The notes beneath the pieces are model-generated. The model worked only from the letters and a program-made list of their open reading frames with translations. It was not told the origin of the DNA and made no database searches. Position numbers and translations under genes: made by a program. DNA of 64,000 nt, from assembly GCF_016786255.1 (NCBI RefSeq), contig NZ_JADMKT010000082.1, positions 5,518 through 69,517 of the forward strand, in the 5' to 3' direction. Of this stretch, positions 51,559 to 60,198 are shown piece by piece. This stretch comes from Robertkochia sediminum (GTDB lineage Bacteria > Bacteroidota > Bacteroidia > Flavobacteriales > Flavobacteriaceae). Every line of letters starts with the position of its first letter. The stretch's first letter is position 1.

Positions 51559-52479
51559 ATGAGAATCTTAATTTCTACCATATTTGTGCTTATCACCTGG
51601 AGTAGCCTGGGGCAACAGCTGCCTCAGTTCACCCAGTATATGTATAACACCATAGCAATAAACCCGGCCTATGCCGGCTCCAGAGAAAGTCTGAGTTTTG
51701 TAGGCCTGCACCGCAGTCAATGGAGCGGATTTACAGGAGCACCGGAAACCCTCACCGCCTCGATTCACAGTCCGCTACGCAACGATCGCGTCGGACTCGG
51801 TCTATCGGTGATCAACGATCAACTGGGGTATGAGAACTTCACCTATGTGTATGGTGATTTTTCATATACCATCCCTACCGGCGAAAAAAGTCAGCTGGCC
51901 TTCGGATTAAAAGCAGGAGTTACCCAATTCAGCCTGGATTCAGAATTCCTGAACAACCCTGCCATCGCAGGCGACCCGTATTTTCGTGACCTTTCCAATA
52001 TGATCAGTCCGAATATCGGAGTCGGGATCTACTGGCATAGTTACCGCTGGTATGTGGGGCTGTCTGCTCCGAGATTGTTCAATAACGACTACAACAATGG
52101 GGGTGTCCTCAACCAGGAATTTGCTGCAAGTGAACGGGTAGGCTACTATTTTACCGGTGGTCTGGTATTTGATATTGCTCCTCAGGTGCAACTCAAACCC
52201 TCGTTTATGATGAAGGCTACCAACGGGGCCCCGGTATCTCTGGATACGACCATGAATGTACTCTTTTACCAGCGTCTGTGGCTGGGAGCCACCTACCGAT
52301 GGAATCAAACCATAGGGGCTATCGCCGATTTTCAGATCAGCAAAAGCCTTCGCGTGGGTTATGCCTACGACTTTGTGGCTTCAGAGCTCGCTCCCTATAC
52401 CAACGGGAGCCATGAGATATTCCTTCTCATCGATGTAGGGTTGAATAATCCGAAATTTAAATCACCACGTTACTTTTAA
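51559..52479 (+). CDS. PorP/SprF-family T9SS outer-membrane protein
   Basis: The 306-aa protein has a signal peptide (MRILISTIFVLITWSSLGQ) and the PorP/SprF signature QLPQFTQYMYNTIAINPAYA at the mature N-terminus, followed by SRESLSFVGLHRSQWSGF. The rest is an outer-membrane beta-barrel with alternating aromatic strands. Proteins of this family are needed to attach specific type B substrates to the cell surface. It starts 18 nt after the giant repeat protein, its probable partner. Confidence 0.93.
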   Translation: MRILISTIFVLITWSSLGQQLPQFTQYMYNTIAINPAYAGSRESLSFVGLHRSQWSGFTGAPETLTASIHSPLRNDRVGLGLSVINDQLGYENFTYVYGDFSYTIPTGEKSQLAFGLKAGVTQFSLDSEFLNNPAIAGDPYFRDLSNMISPNIGVGIYWHSYRWYVGLSAPRLFNNDYNNGGVLNQEFAASERVGYYFTGGLVFDIAPQVQLKPSFMMKATNGAPVSLDTTMNVLFYQRLWLGATYRWNQTIGAIADFQISKSLRVGYAYDFVASELAPYTNGSHEIFLLIDVGLNNPKFKSPRYF

Positions 52480-52490
52480 AGTCAGCGCAT

Positions 52491-54398
52491 ATGAAACGTA
52501 CCATACCAGCCCTTACCGCCCTTTTTATGTTTGCAGCTACCTTTATGGTACAGGCGCAATACGGTACCCAGAAAAAGGCCGATGCCCTGTTCAATCAGTT
52601 CGCCTTTCCTGAGGCAGCAGAGACCTATAAAGAACTTGTTGCGAACGACTACAATACCGACTACGCCATTAGAAAACTGGCCGATTGTTACTGGCTCCTA
52701 AGAGACACCAAACAAGCAGAGAAGTACTATGCCATGGCCGTAGAACAGGAAGGCGTAGATCCTGACTATTACTTTAATTACGCCCTGGTACTTCAGGCCC
52801 TGGGAAAACCGGAAAAAGCCGCAAAATGGGCAGAGATCTACCGGGATAAGGGAGGCGAAAAACGCAAGTACCGCGAACTGAAAAAGTCAGAGGTACAAGA
52901 TAATTTCTTTCAGACTGGAACCTTTTTTGAGGTTGCTCCTGTTACGTTCAATACCGCATTCAGCGACTTTGGTATATTCGAGTTCAAAGACGAACTTTAC
53001 TTTGTGAGTTCGCGACCTCACACCACAAAGTCAGACAAGAAATACAAGTGGAACGAACAACCCTTTCTGGACATCTATAAAAGAGATGTAAAAGGTGTAA
53101 TAGATCCCTTACCCGGAGCTATTAATTCTAAATTTCACGAAGGCCCACTAGCTATAAGTCCGGACGGGAAATACATCTATTTTTCCAGAAATAATTACAA
53201 TAACAAAAGGATAGGAAAGGACGAAGAAGGTGTAAGTCACCTGAAGATCTACCGGGCAGAACGCGTAGGCGATGAATGGGGAAACATTACAGACCTTCCC
53301 ATGAACGGAGCCGACTACTCCGTCTCTCACCCCGCTATTAGCCCGGATGGCAAAACCCTTTATTTTGCCTCAGATATGCCCGGCAGTCTCGGGAAGAGCG
53401 ATATTTACAAGGTAGCTGTTTTCGAAGACGGAAGCTTTGGTGAGATCATTAACCTCGGAGACAAGGTAAACACCCCTGAGAACGAATTATTCCCTCATAT
53501 AAACAACAGCAACAACCTTTTCTTTTCTTCGGCCGGCCATGGGGGTTATGGCCTCCTGGACATCTACGGCACTATTTTGAACAGTGAACAAGAGATCACC
53601 GAGGTGATCAACCTGGGAGAACCCATTAACAGCGCTAAAGACGATTTCTCATTCTTTATGGCCAACAATGGCTATGAAGGGTACTTCTCCAGCAACAGGA
53701 AGAACGATCCTTTTGACGACGACATCTACTATTTCGAGAAGATCCCGCCACTTATGCTACGCGGACTCGTTAAGGATTCGATCAACCACAAGCCGATCCC
53801 GAATGCCCTGATCAGCCTGAAAGACCAGAACGGAAATGAGATCGCTTTCCTGGAAACCGATGCGAACGGAAGGTATGAGATCAATATCGACCGCGAGAAA
53901 GATTACAACGTGGGGGCATCACACAAAAAATACCAGGAAACCGGCAACAAGCCGTTTACCAGTAAAGACCTGCGAAAAAGGGCTGAAGAAGTTATTGTGA
54001 ACTTCGAGCTTGTTCCCGTTAAAGACATCAGGGTATTGGCCGACCTGCAAAGAATATACTTTGACTTTGACAGCTACGAGATACGCGATGACGCAGCCAG
54101 AGAACTGGATAAGATCGTAAACCTGCTCGTTAATGAGTATCCCGATATGGTGATGCGTATCGAGGCACATACCGATTCGAGAGGAAGCTATTCCTACAAC
54201 GATAAACTTTCACTCGATCGCGCTAACGCCACAGCAGAATACTTGATCTCCAAGGGACTTCCTGAGGAACGTATCATCGCCGCCAGAGGCTATGGTGAAC
54301 GCAAACTAACTAATGGCTGTGCAGATGGTGTGAACTGTGAAGAAGAACAACACCAGCAGAACAGACGAACGAAATTCACCGTAGAACGCATGCAATAA
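52491..54398 (+). CDS. OmpA-family protein with TPR and WD40-like repeats
   Basis: The 635-aa protein begins with a signal peptide (cleavage near QAQ), then a TPR-like region (about 30-140), WD40/PD40 beta-propeller repeats (for example LAISPDGKYIYFSRNNY and PAISPDGKTLYFASDMPG), a carboxypeptidase-regulatory-like beta-sandwich (about 425-500), and a C-terminal OmpA peptidoglycan-binding domain with IYFDFDSYEIRD and RIEAHTDSRGSYSYN. The same domain set follows PorP/SprF in many Flavobacteriia. Gap of 11 nt from the PorP gene. The probable role is anchoring the surface complex to the cell wall. Confidence 0.93.
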   Translation: MKRTIPALTALFMFAATFMVQAQYGTQKKADALFNQFAFPEAAETYKELVANDYNTDYAIRKLADCYWLLRDTKQAEKYYAMAVEQEGVDPDYYFNYALVLQALGKPEKAAKWAEIYRDKGGEKRKYRELKKSEVQDNFFQTGTFFEVAPVTFNTAFSDFGIFEFKDELYFVSSRPHTTKSDKKYKWNEQPFLDIYKRDVKGVIDPLPGAINSKFHEGPLAISPDGKYIYFSRNNYNNKRIGKDEEGVSHLKIYRAERVGDEWGNITDLPMNGADYSVSHPAISPDGKTLYFASDMPGSLGKSDIYKVAVFEDGSFGEIINLGDKVNTPENELFPHINNSNNLFFSSAGHGGYGLLDIYGTILNSEQEITEVINLGEPINSAKDDFSFFMANNGYEGYFSSNRKNDPFDDDIYYFEKIPPLMLRGLVKDSINHKPIPNALISLKDQNGNEIAFLETDANGRYEINIDREKDYNVGASHKKYQETGNKPFTSKDLRKRAEEVIVNFELVPVKDIRVLADLQRIYFDFDSYEIRDDAARELDKIVNLLVNEYPDMVMRIEAHTDSRGSYSYNDKLSLDRANATAEYLISKGLPEERIIAARGYGERKLTNGCADGVNCEEEQHQQNRRTKFTVERMQ

Positions 54399-54432
54399 AA
54401 AAAGCCCCGGAAATATTCCGGGGTTATTTTTT
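54397..54432. terminator. Bidirectional terminator between the T9SS operon and the CAP gene
   Basis: Stem CCCCGG (54405-54410) / CCGGGG (54418-54423) with a 7-nt loop, flanked by A7 on the left and TTATTTTTTT on the right. It serves the OmpA gene (plus) and the CAP lipoprotein gene (minus), whose stop codon lies inside it. Confidence 0.88.
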
Positions 54433-54918
54433 TACAAAGATCTGAGTGAAAAAATACTTGCCGTCTTCACCTTTCATAACACAGATGCTGGCGTGGGTAA
54501 AATCACCCTCGATCACAGCTTTGTGCGAGGTGCTTTCTATCCAGGCACCAACCACTCCTTCGGCAGTGTTGTAGGCATAGGCCACATTCTCTGCCACAGC
54601 CTGAGCGCCGGCAACAGAAACAAGATAGGCCTCTCTGTCAAAAAAGAAGTCGTGATTAGGCTTACCCAATTCCACCATATATGCGGTGTGCTCTTTCGCC
54701 TTAAGATAGGCGGGATCCAGAAAATCCAGCACAGGCAGTTCCTGTGAAATTCGGTGTGCATTAACAAGGTCGAAAACCTCAGCTTGTAGTTCGGTTACGA
54801 TTTCGCTTTGGGGGGCGTAAAGTGGATCTTCTTCATGTGTACTACACGCGAAGAAAAGGCACCCCAAAAACAAAAGGAAACACCAGCGTATGGCGCCCTT
54901 TAACATTGGAGCATTCAT
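54424..54918 (-). CDS. CAP-domain (SCP/PR1-like) lipoprotein
   Basis: The 164-aa protein has a lipoprotein signal peptide with lipobox LFFAC, so Cys25 is probably lipidated. The CAP fold follows: LVNAHRISQELPVLDF, HTAYMVELGKPNHDFFF and AENVAYAYNTAEGVVGAW, with the C-terminal FTQIFVKK. CAP proteins of bacteria are exported; their activity is uncertain. Single gene with the bidirectional terminator at its end. Confidence 0.9.
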   Translation of the reverse strand: MNAPMLKGAIRWCFLLFLGCLFFACSTHEEDPLYAPQSEIVTELQAEVFDLVNAHRISQELPVLDFLDPAYLKAKEHTAYMVELGKPNHDFFFDREAYLVSVAGAQAVAENVAYAYNTAEGVVGAWIESTSHKAVIEGDFTHASICVMKGEDGKYFFTQIFVKK

Positions 54919-55022
54919 AGGTTAATTTAATAAGATTTGGCCTAACTAAATTAAGACTACCCCTACAAGAAATATGTTAAAGAAATGTTAATGTATGCGA
55001 AAATACCTGAGAATGTTGTGAA

Positions 55023-55679
55023 TCAGGGCGCAAGGCGCTCGATCTTCCAATCGTAGTCTTCCTGAAGGGTATAACGTATGCGATCGTGAAGCCTGTTAGG
55101 CCTTCCCTGCCAGAATTCTATAGCTACAGGCCGCACCAGGTAACCACCCCAATACTCGGGTCTCGGCACTTCCTTTCCCGCAAATTCCGCTTCCAGATCA
55201 CGTAATTCGTTTTCGAGAACCTCACGAGAGGCGACCACCGAACTTTGGTCGGAAACCAAAGCCCCCAACTGGCTTCCCTTAGGACGCGAATCAAAGTAGC
55301 CGTCAGACATATTTGCAGGCAGCTTCTCTGCCCTGCCCTTAATGATCACCTGCCGCTCGAGCACCGGCCAGAAAAAAGAAAGACATAGTCTTGGGTCGGC
55401 TTCAATGGCCTTGCCCTTCTCGCTCGTATAGTTGGTATAGAAAATGAATCCTTCTTCATTAAAACGCTTCAGCAGCACAACCCTGGTCTTGGGAAATCCG
55501 TCCAGTCCGGTCGTAGCAACGCTCATGGCGTTAGCCTCATCCATAGCGCCCGACTCTTCGACCTCATAGAACCAGGTCTGAAAGAGTTGTAGCGGATTAT
55601 CCGGAACCTGATCTTCCATCAGTTCCGATTTTTGGTAATTCCTTCTGTAATCGCTTAGGTCTTTTCCTTTTGTCATCAT
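55023..55679 (-). CDS. pdxH: Pyridoxamine 5'-phosphate oxidase
   Basis: The 218-aa FMN enzyme makes pyridoxal 5'-phosphate. The N-terminal DYRRNYQKSELMEDQVPDNP, the FMN-site segment KTRVVLLKRFNEEGFIFYTN, the SQLGALVSDQSS motif and the C-terminal WQGRPNRLHDRI are all conserved. Last gene of the leftward pyrR-pyrB-orf-rnz-pdxH set, 9 nt after rnz. Confidence 0.96.
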   Translation of the reverse strand: MMTKGKDLSDYRRNYQKSELMEDQVPDNPLQLFQTWFYEVEESGAMDEANAMSVATTGLDGFPKTRVVLLKRFNEEGFIFYTNYTSEKGKAIEADPRLCLSFFWPVLERQVIIKGRAEKLPANMSDGYFDSRPKGSQLGALVSDQSSVVASREVLENELRDLEAEFAGKEVPRPEYWGGYLVRPVAIEFWQGRPNRLHDRIRYTLQEDYDWKIERLAP

Positions 55680-55688
55680 CCGGTAAAT

Positions 55689-56594
55689 TTAATAAACAAA
55701 CTCCTTCCCGTCTTCGGCGAGTACAGTATTTTCAAAGATCACCTGCGCCTCCTTTTTAAACCGATCCAGGCGATCGTAACGGGTAGAATAATGACCGAGT
55801 ATCAACTTCCCTACTCCGGCCTTTTTAGCTATGGTAGCGGCTTGTTTTGCCGTAGAATGCCCCGTGGGTTCGGCGAGATCCTTATGTGCCTCCAGAAAGG
55901 TTGATTCGTGGTAGAGCCAGTCAGCCCCTTCGATGATCGGAATAATGGTTTCGTTATACCTGGTATCACTGCAAAAAGCATAACTCTTTACCGGTGGCGG
56001 ATCGAAGCTTAGTTTTTCATTCGGGATCACCGTACCATCGTCAAGGGTAACGTCTTTTCCCTGTTTGATATTCCTAAAATAACAGGTTTCTACCCCGTAC
56101 TCTTTCGCGGCTTCCGGATCGAGCCTGCGCTCTCCGGGCTTCTCCCTAAAAAGAAATCCGTTGGTATACACACGATGATCCAGCGGAATGGTATACACTT
56201 CTACCTTTTCATCTTCAAAAATAAGTTCCGACGACCTGGATTCCAGTTCGTGAAAGTACAGGGGATAATTGGTCCATGAATTTCCCAGCTTCAGCATGAG
56301 CGTCATAGCCTGCTTAATACCCTTTGGTCCATAGATATGCAAGGGCGCTTCCCTTCCCAACAAACGAAACGTACTAATGAGTCCCGGAAGACCAAAAAAG
56401 TGATCCCCGTGTAAATGAGAAATAAAAATATGTTTGATACGGGCAAACTTCACCTTTTGTTTGCGCAGTTCCACTTGGGTGCCCTCTCCGCAATCAATAA
56501 GGAACAGGTGATTCTTGATATCCAAAACCTGAGCTGTAGGATGTGTGAATGCTCTCGGGGTAGCACTGTAACATCCTAATACATATAACTTCAT
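55689..56594 (-). CDS. rnz: Ribonuclease Z (tRNase Z)
   Basis: The 301-aa beta-lactamase-fold endonuclease trims tRNA 3' ends. The zinc motif HLHGDHFFGLPGL is complete, with further ligands in FCSDTRYNETI and the C-terminal GHYSTRY. It suits this genome because both tRNAs seen here lack encoded CCA, the case in which RNase Z is required. It follows a small STAS-like gene by 46 nt. Confidence 0.96.
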   Translation of the reverse strand: MKLYVLGCYSATPRAFTHPTAQVLDIKNHLFLIDCGEGTQVELRKQKVKFARIKHIFISHLHGDHFFGLPGLISTFRLLGREAPLHIYGPKGIKQAMTLMLKLGNSWTNYPLYFHELESRSSELIFEDEKVEVYTIPLDHRVYTNGFLFREKPGERRLDPEAAKEYGVETCYFRNIKQGKDVTLDDGTVIPNEKLSFDPPPVKSYAFCSDTRYNETIIPIIEGADWLYHESTFLEAHKDLAEPTGHSTAKQAATIAKKAGVGKLILGHYSTRYDRLDRFKKEAQVIFENTVLAEDGKEFVY

Positions 56595-56640
56595 GAATAG
56601 ACGTTAATACGGGTTGGCCAACAACCTACGCATGTGCGCA

Positions 56641-56976
56641 TCAGGCATCCAGGTCTCTGGCGATCTCATCCATTTCGACCAGATCGTAGGCCTCTTTAAC
56701 AGTGGGCACCACGACCAGATCGGTATGAACATCGTCGTAGTTCACCGAATCGTTAACAATAACGAACGATTTCCCCGATTTCTCAATATGGTCCAGGGCC
56801 ACCTCGTGCAATTCCATCAGGTCATTTGCCGTAATACCGGTAAATGCCAGTAAATTCACAATAATGTTATCGTTCTTGAACTTATCATAAGCCTCCCCGA
56901 AACGCGATCTGAATGTCGCCAACGAAATAACCTCCTGGGTGATCAGGGTAATGTTATCCTTTTTATCAATAATCAT
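56641..56976 (-). CDS. Small STAS-like hypothetical protein between pyrB and rnz
   Basis: A soluble 111-aa alpha/beta protein. The alternation IIVNLLAFTGITANDLMELHE and SGKSFVIVNDSVNYDD resembles STAS-type (anti-sigma antagonist) proteins. Homologues in related genomes are often named ribonuclease Z only because they neighbour rnz; the metallo-beta-lactamase motifs are absent here. It is 4 nt downstream of pyrB. Function unknown. Confidence 0.82.
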   Translation of the reverse strand: MIIDKKDNITLITQEVISLATFRSRFGEAYDKFKNDNIIVNLLAFTGITANDLMELHEVALDHIEKSGKSFVIVNDSVNYDDVHTDLVVVPTVKEAYDLVEMDEIARDLDA

Positions 56977-56980
56977 AATC

Positions 56981-57910
56981 CTACTGTTTTATTTTACTTG
57001 CCAATAAATAAATGACTGCCATTCGAACCGCCACCCCGTTCTCAACCTGGTTGAGAATAATGGCCTGGCCGGAATCGGCTACGTCACTGGTAATTTCCAC
57101 CCCCCTGTTTATAGGACCCGGGTGCATGACCACGATCTCCTTATCCAGGGATTCAAGTAAGTTCTTATTCAATTGGAATTGTTGGGAGTATTCTCGTGTA
57201 GAAGGAAAGTAACTAATGTCCATACGCTCATTCTGTACGCGAAGCATATTCGCCACATCGCACCACTCCAGGGCCTTTCTCAGGTCCGGTTCTACGGTAA
57301 CCCCAAGCGTATGAATGTATTTAGGGATAAGTGTTTTTGGGCCACAGACCTTAACCTCAGCCCCCTGTAATTGCAGGGCAAAGATATTAGACAAGGCCAC
57401 ACGGGAATGCAGGATATCACCAACGATGACCACCTTTTTCCCGGCTACTTCTCCAAGCCTTTCACGTATGGAATAGGAATCGAGCAAGGCTTGTGTCGGG
57501 TGCTCATGAGCCCCGTCGCCCGCATTGATAATGCTGGCATCAACATGCTTGGATAAAAACACCCCTGCACCGGGATTCGGATGCCTCATAACCACCATAT
57601 CGACCTTCATCGAAAGAATGTTGTTCACCGTATCGATCAGGGTCTCTCCTTTTTTCACAGACGACTGTGATGCCGAAAAATTGATCACATCGGCAGAAAG
57701 GCGTTTCTCTGCCAGCTCGAACGACAACTTGGTACGTGTACTGTTTTCAAAAAAGAGATTGGCAATGGTTATATCACGGAGCGATGGAACCTTCTTGATA
57801 GGCCTGTTGATCACCTCCTTAAAGTGATCTGCCGTTTCAAAGATCAGGTCTATATCTTCCTTTTGGAGGTATTTGATACCCAATAAGTGATCCACACTTA
57901 ATTCACTCAT
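56981..57910 (-). CDS. pyrB: Aspartate carbamoyltransferase catalytic subunit
   Basis: The 309-aa enzyme catalyses the committed step of pyrimidine synthesis. The carbamoyl phosphate motif is FFENSTRTKLSFELA, with further conserved NAGDGAHEHPTQALLD and the C-terminal HPGPINRGVEI. It follows pyrR by 10 nt. No pyrI regulatory subunit is present, so control is probably through PyrR. Confidence 0.97.
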   Translation of the reverse strand: MSELSVDHLLGIKYLQKEDIDLIFETADHFKEVINRPIKKVPSLRDITIANLFFENSTRTKLSFELAEKRLSADVINFSASQSSVKKGETLIDTVNNILSMKVDMVVMRHPNPGAGVFLSKHVDASIINAGDGAHEHPTQALLDSYSIRERLGEVAGKKVVIVGDILHSRVALSNIFALQLQGAEVKVCGPKTLIPKYIHTLGVTVEPDLRKALEWCDVANMLRVQNERMDISYFPSTREYSQQFQLNKNLLESLDKEIVVMHPGPINRGVEITSDVADSGQAIILNQVENGVAVRMAVIYLLASKIKQ

Positions 57911-57920
57911 GCTATTAATC

Positions 57921-58460
57921 CTATTTATTTACCAAAAAAACGGTGTCTTCACCATCCTGTTCTTTCCAGGTTACCTCTACCCTCTCCTCATTGATCGCAT
58001 CGACCTGGCGCCCCCTGTAATCAGGTTGAATAGGCAGGTGTCTGCTAAAACGTCTGTCGATAAAAGTAAGCAGTTCGATCTCAGACGGCCGCCCAAAACT
58101 CTGAATGGCCGTAAGGGCCGAACGTATACTCCTTCCGGTATAAAGTACGTCGTCAATAAACACCACCTTCTTGCCCTCTACCAGAAAATCGATACGGGTC
58201 TTATTCGCCTCCAGGGTCTTGTCACCACGGCGAAAATCGTCCCTGAAAAAGGTAATGTCCAGATACCCGAGCTTAACCCCGTCTATGTGGTATTCTTCTT
58301 CGAGGATCTTTTTCAGTCGCTCGGCAACATGAACCCCTCTGGGTTGTATACCAATAAGCACGGTATCCTTAAAATCAAGGTGATTTTCTATGAGTTGACA
58401 AGCCAGACGATGTAAAATGATATTTATTTCTTTGGCCGAAAGCAGTACTTTTTGACTCAT
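57921..58460 (-). CDS. pyrR: PyrR: pyrimidine operon regulator / uracil phosphoribosyltransferase
   Basis: The 179-aa PRTase-fold protein carries the PRPP motif VVFIDDVLYTGRSIRSAL and the RNA-binding-type segment FFRDDFRRGDKT. An upstream start at 58544 would add 28 residues without family similarity; MSQKVLLSAKEINIILHRL at 58460 is the conserved beginning. In Bacillus PyrR binds pyr mRNA and promotes termination when UMP is high. No obvious attenuator was found in the short gap to pyrB here. Confidence 0.93.
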   Translation of the reverse strand: MSQKVLLSAKEINIILHRLACQLIENHLDFKDTVLIGIQPRGVHVAERLKKILEEEYHIDGVKLGYLDITFFRDDFRRGDKTLEANKTRIDFLVEGKKVVFIDDVLYTGRSIRSALTAIQSFGRPSEIELLTFIDRRFSRHLPIQPDYRGRQVDAINEERVEVTWKEQDGEDTVFLVNK

Positions 58461-58651
58461 ATGCTTGGAGAAAGTGTATAGCGTTGTAAAAGTAAACATT
58501 TTTGGTGACAATACTTCATCAACATCCATGTTTAAACTTCCCAAAGGCTCCTCCCGAATATAGTGATCCCGCTAACCCTTTTTCTGTCAGCAGGTCATCG
58601 TGTAAGATAAATGTTTATTTTAGAAGAACATTAATTCAACACCAAACACTT

Positions 58652-60088
58652 ATGAAACACTGCACTCCGGTTTTTCTCTTACTTACCTTCTTGCTGGCCA
58701 TACCCGTTCAGGCCCAAAAAATGAGTAAGGAAAAGAAGACCCTTATCGACCACATTGAACAACAAAGATCAGAAATGACCGCCATTTCCGATAGCATCTG
58801 GGCGCTTGCAGAAGTAGCCTTCGAAGAGCAAGGCTCCAGCGAACTACTCGCCAGTTATGCCGAGAACAACGGCTTTCAGGTAACCCGCGGTGTGGCTGGA
58901 ATGCCTACTGCCTTTGTGGCCACCTATGGTTCCGGGAAACCGGTGATCGGGATCCTGGGCGAATTCGACGCACTGCCAGGAATTTCCCAAAAGGCCCAGC
59001 CAACGAAGTCGCCTCTTAAGGAAGGCGCTGCAGGGCACGGGTGCGGACACAACCTTTTTGGTACCGCCAGTCTCGGAGCTGCGATCGCGATCAAGAAAAT
59101 GATCGAGGACGGAAGCCTGAAAGGTACCGTGAAGTTCTACGGTACGCCTGCCGAGGAGAAATTCTTCGGTAAGATCTGGATGGTAGAAGCAGGCCTCTTT
59201 GACGATCTTGACGTTTGTATGGACTGGCACCCTGCCGCAGAGACCAAGGCCGATGTGCAAAGCTCTCTTGCCCTGGTCGATTTTATCGTGGAGTTTCACG
59301 GGCAAGCTGCCCACGCTGCAGGAGACCCATGGAACGGCCGGAGCGCATCAGACGCCCTGGAGCTGTATACCACCGGGATCAACTATTACAGAGAACATGT
59401 AAAGCCTACCGTTCGTATTCATTACCACATTCAGGATGGCGGACAGGTAGTGAACGTGGTACCCGATTACTCTAAGCTTTGGGTACGGGTTCGCGATACC
59501 AAAAGAGAAGGCCTTGCTCCTGTTTACGAGCATGTAAAACGCATGGCAGAAGGTGCTGCCATCATGGCCAATGTAGACCATGAGGTTTCCCTGGTTTCCG
59601 GGATCTACGAACTCCTGGTGAACCGTACCGGGGGCGCTGCTATGCACAAGAACCTGGAACTTTTGGGCGACATCACCTACACTCCGGAGGAGATCGCCTT
59701 TGCCAAAAAGATACAGGAAGCGGTGAACAAACCTACCGTTGGAATGAACAGCAAACTCAAGCCCTTTGAAAAGACCAAGGAAAATCCCGGCGGTGGAAGT
59801 ACCGATGTAGGAGATGTGAGCTGGGTAGTACCTACCATAAGGATGGGCGCCACTGTAGCTCCTAAAGACACCCCCTGGCATTCCTGGGCCGTAGTGGCCT
59901 GTGGCGGCATGTCTATTGGTCACAAGGGAATGCTCCACGCCTCCAAGGCTTTGGGTATGACCATGATCGACCTCTATAAGGACCCGAAACTAATCGAAGA
60001 GGTAAAAGCCGAATTCAAAGAGCGTAAGGGCGATCACGAATACAAGGCCCTTATCCCCGAGGGTGGCCCTCCGGTAGGAAGCAATTAA
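58652..60088 (+). CDS. Exported M20-family amidohydrolase (AbgB-like)
   Basis: A 478-aa protein from ATG 58652, chosen because it starts a signal peptide (MKHCTPVFLLLTFLLAIPVQAQ); the open frame reaches back to 58502 with no signal. The dinuclear metal site of M20 amidohydrolases is seen in GAAGHGCGHNLFG, with further ligands in GTPAEEKFFG and DWHPAAETK; the dimerisation segment follows (EFHGQAAHAAGDPWNGRSA). Relatives cleave p-aminobenzoyl-glutamate or N-acyl amino acids. Export indicates a periplasmic or extracellular substrate. Divergent from pyrR. Confidence 0.92.
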   Translation: MKHCTPVFLLLTFLLAIPVQAQKMSKEKKTLIDHIEQQRSEMTAISDSIWALAEVAFEEQGSSELLASYAENNGFQVTRGVAGMPTAFVATYGSGKPVIGILGEFDALPGISQKAQPTKSPLKEGAAGHGCGHNLFGTASLGAAIAIKKMIEDGSLKGTVKFYGTPAEEKFFGKIWMVEAGLFDDLDVCMDWHPAAETKADVQSSLALVDFIVEFHGQAAHAAGDPWNGRSASDALELYTTGINYYREHVKPTVRIHYHIQDGGQVVNVVPDYSKLWVRVRDTKREGLAPVYEHVKRMAEGAAIMANVDHEVSLVSGIYELLVNRTGGAAMHKNLELLGDITYTPEEIAFAKKIQEAVNKPTVGMNSKLKPFEKTKENPGGGSTDVGDVSWVVPTIRMGATVAPKDTPWHSWAVVACGGMSIGHKGMLHASKALGMTMIDLYKDPKLIEEVKAEFKERKGDHEYKALIPEGGPPVGSN

Positions 60089-60123
60089 TAATCGTCGTGT
60101 GAGCAGCGTATCACCCTAAAAAT

Positions 60124-60160
60124 AAGCCCCCGCAAGTGTAAAACTTACGGGGGTTATTTT
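60124..60160. terminator. Terminator between the amidohydrolase and murA genes
   Basis: Stem CCCCCGCAAGT / ACTTACGGGGG with loop GTAAA and one C-A mismatch, followed by TTATTTT on the plus strand. On the minus strand T5 also follows a few bases later, so it may serve convergent murA as well. Confidence 0.8.
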
Positions 60161-60198
60161 ATGATATCCCTCTAAGGGGTGTTATGTGCTGTGTCTGC

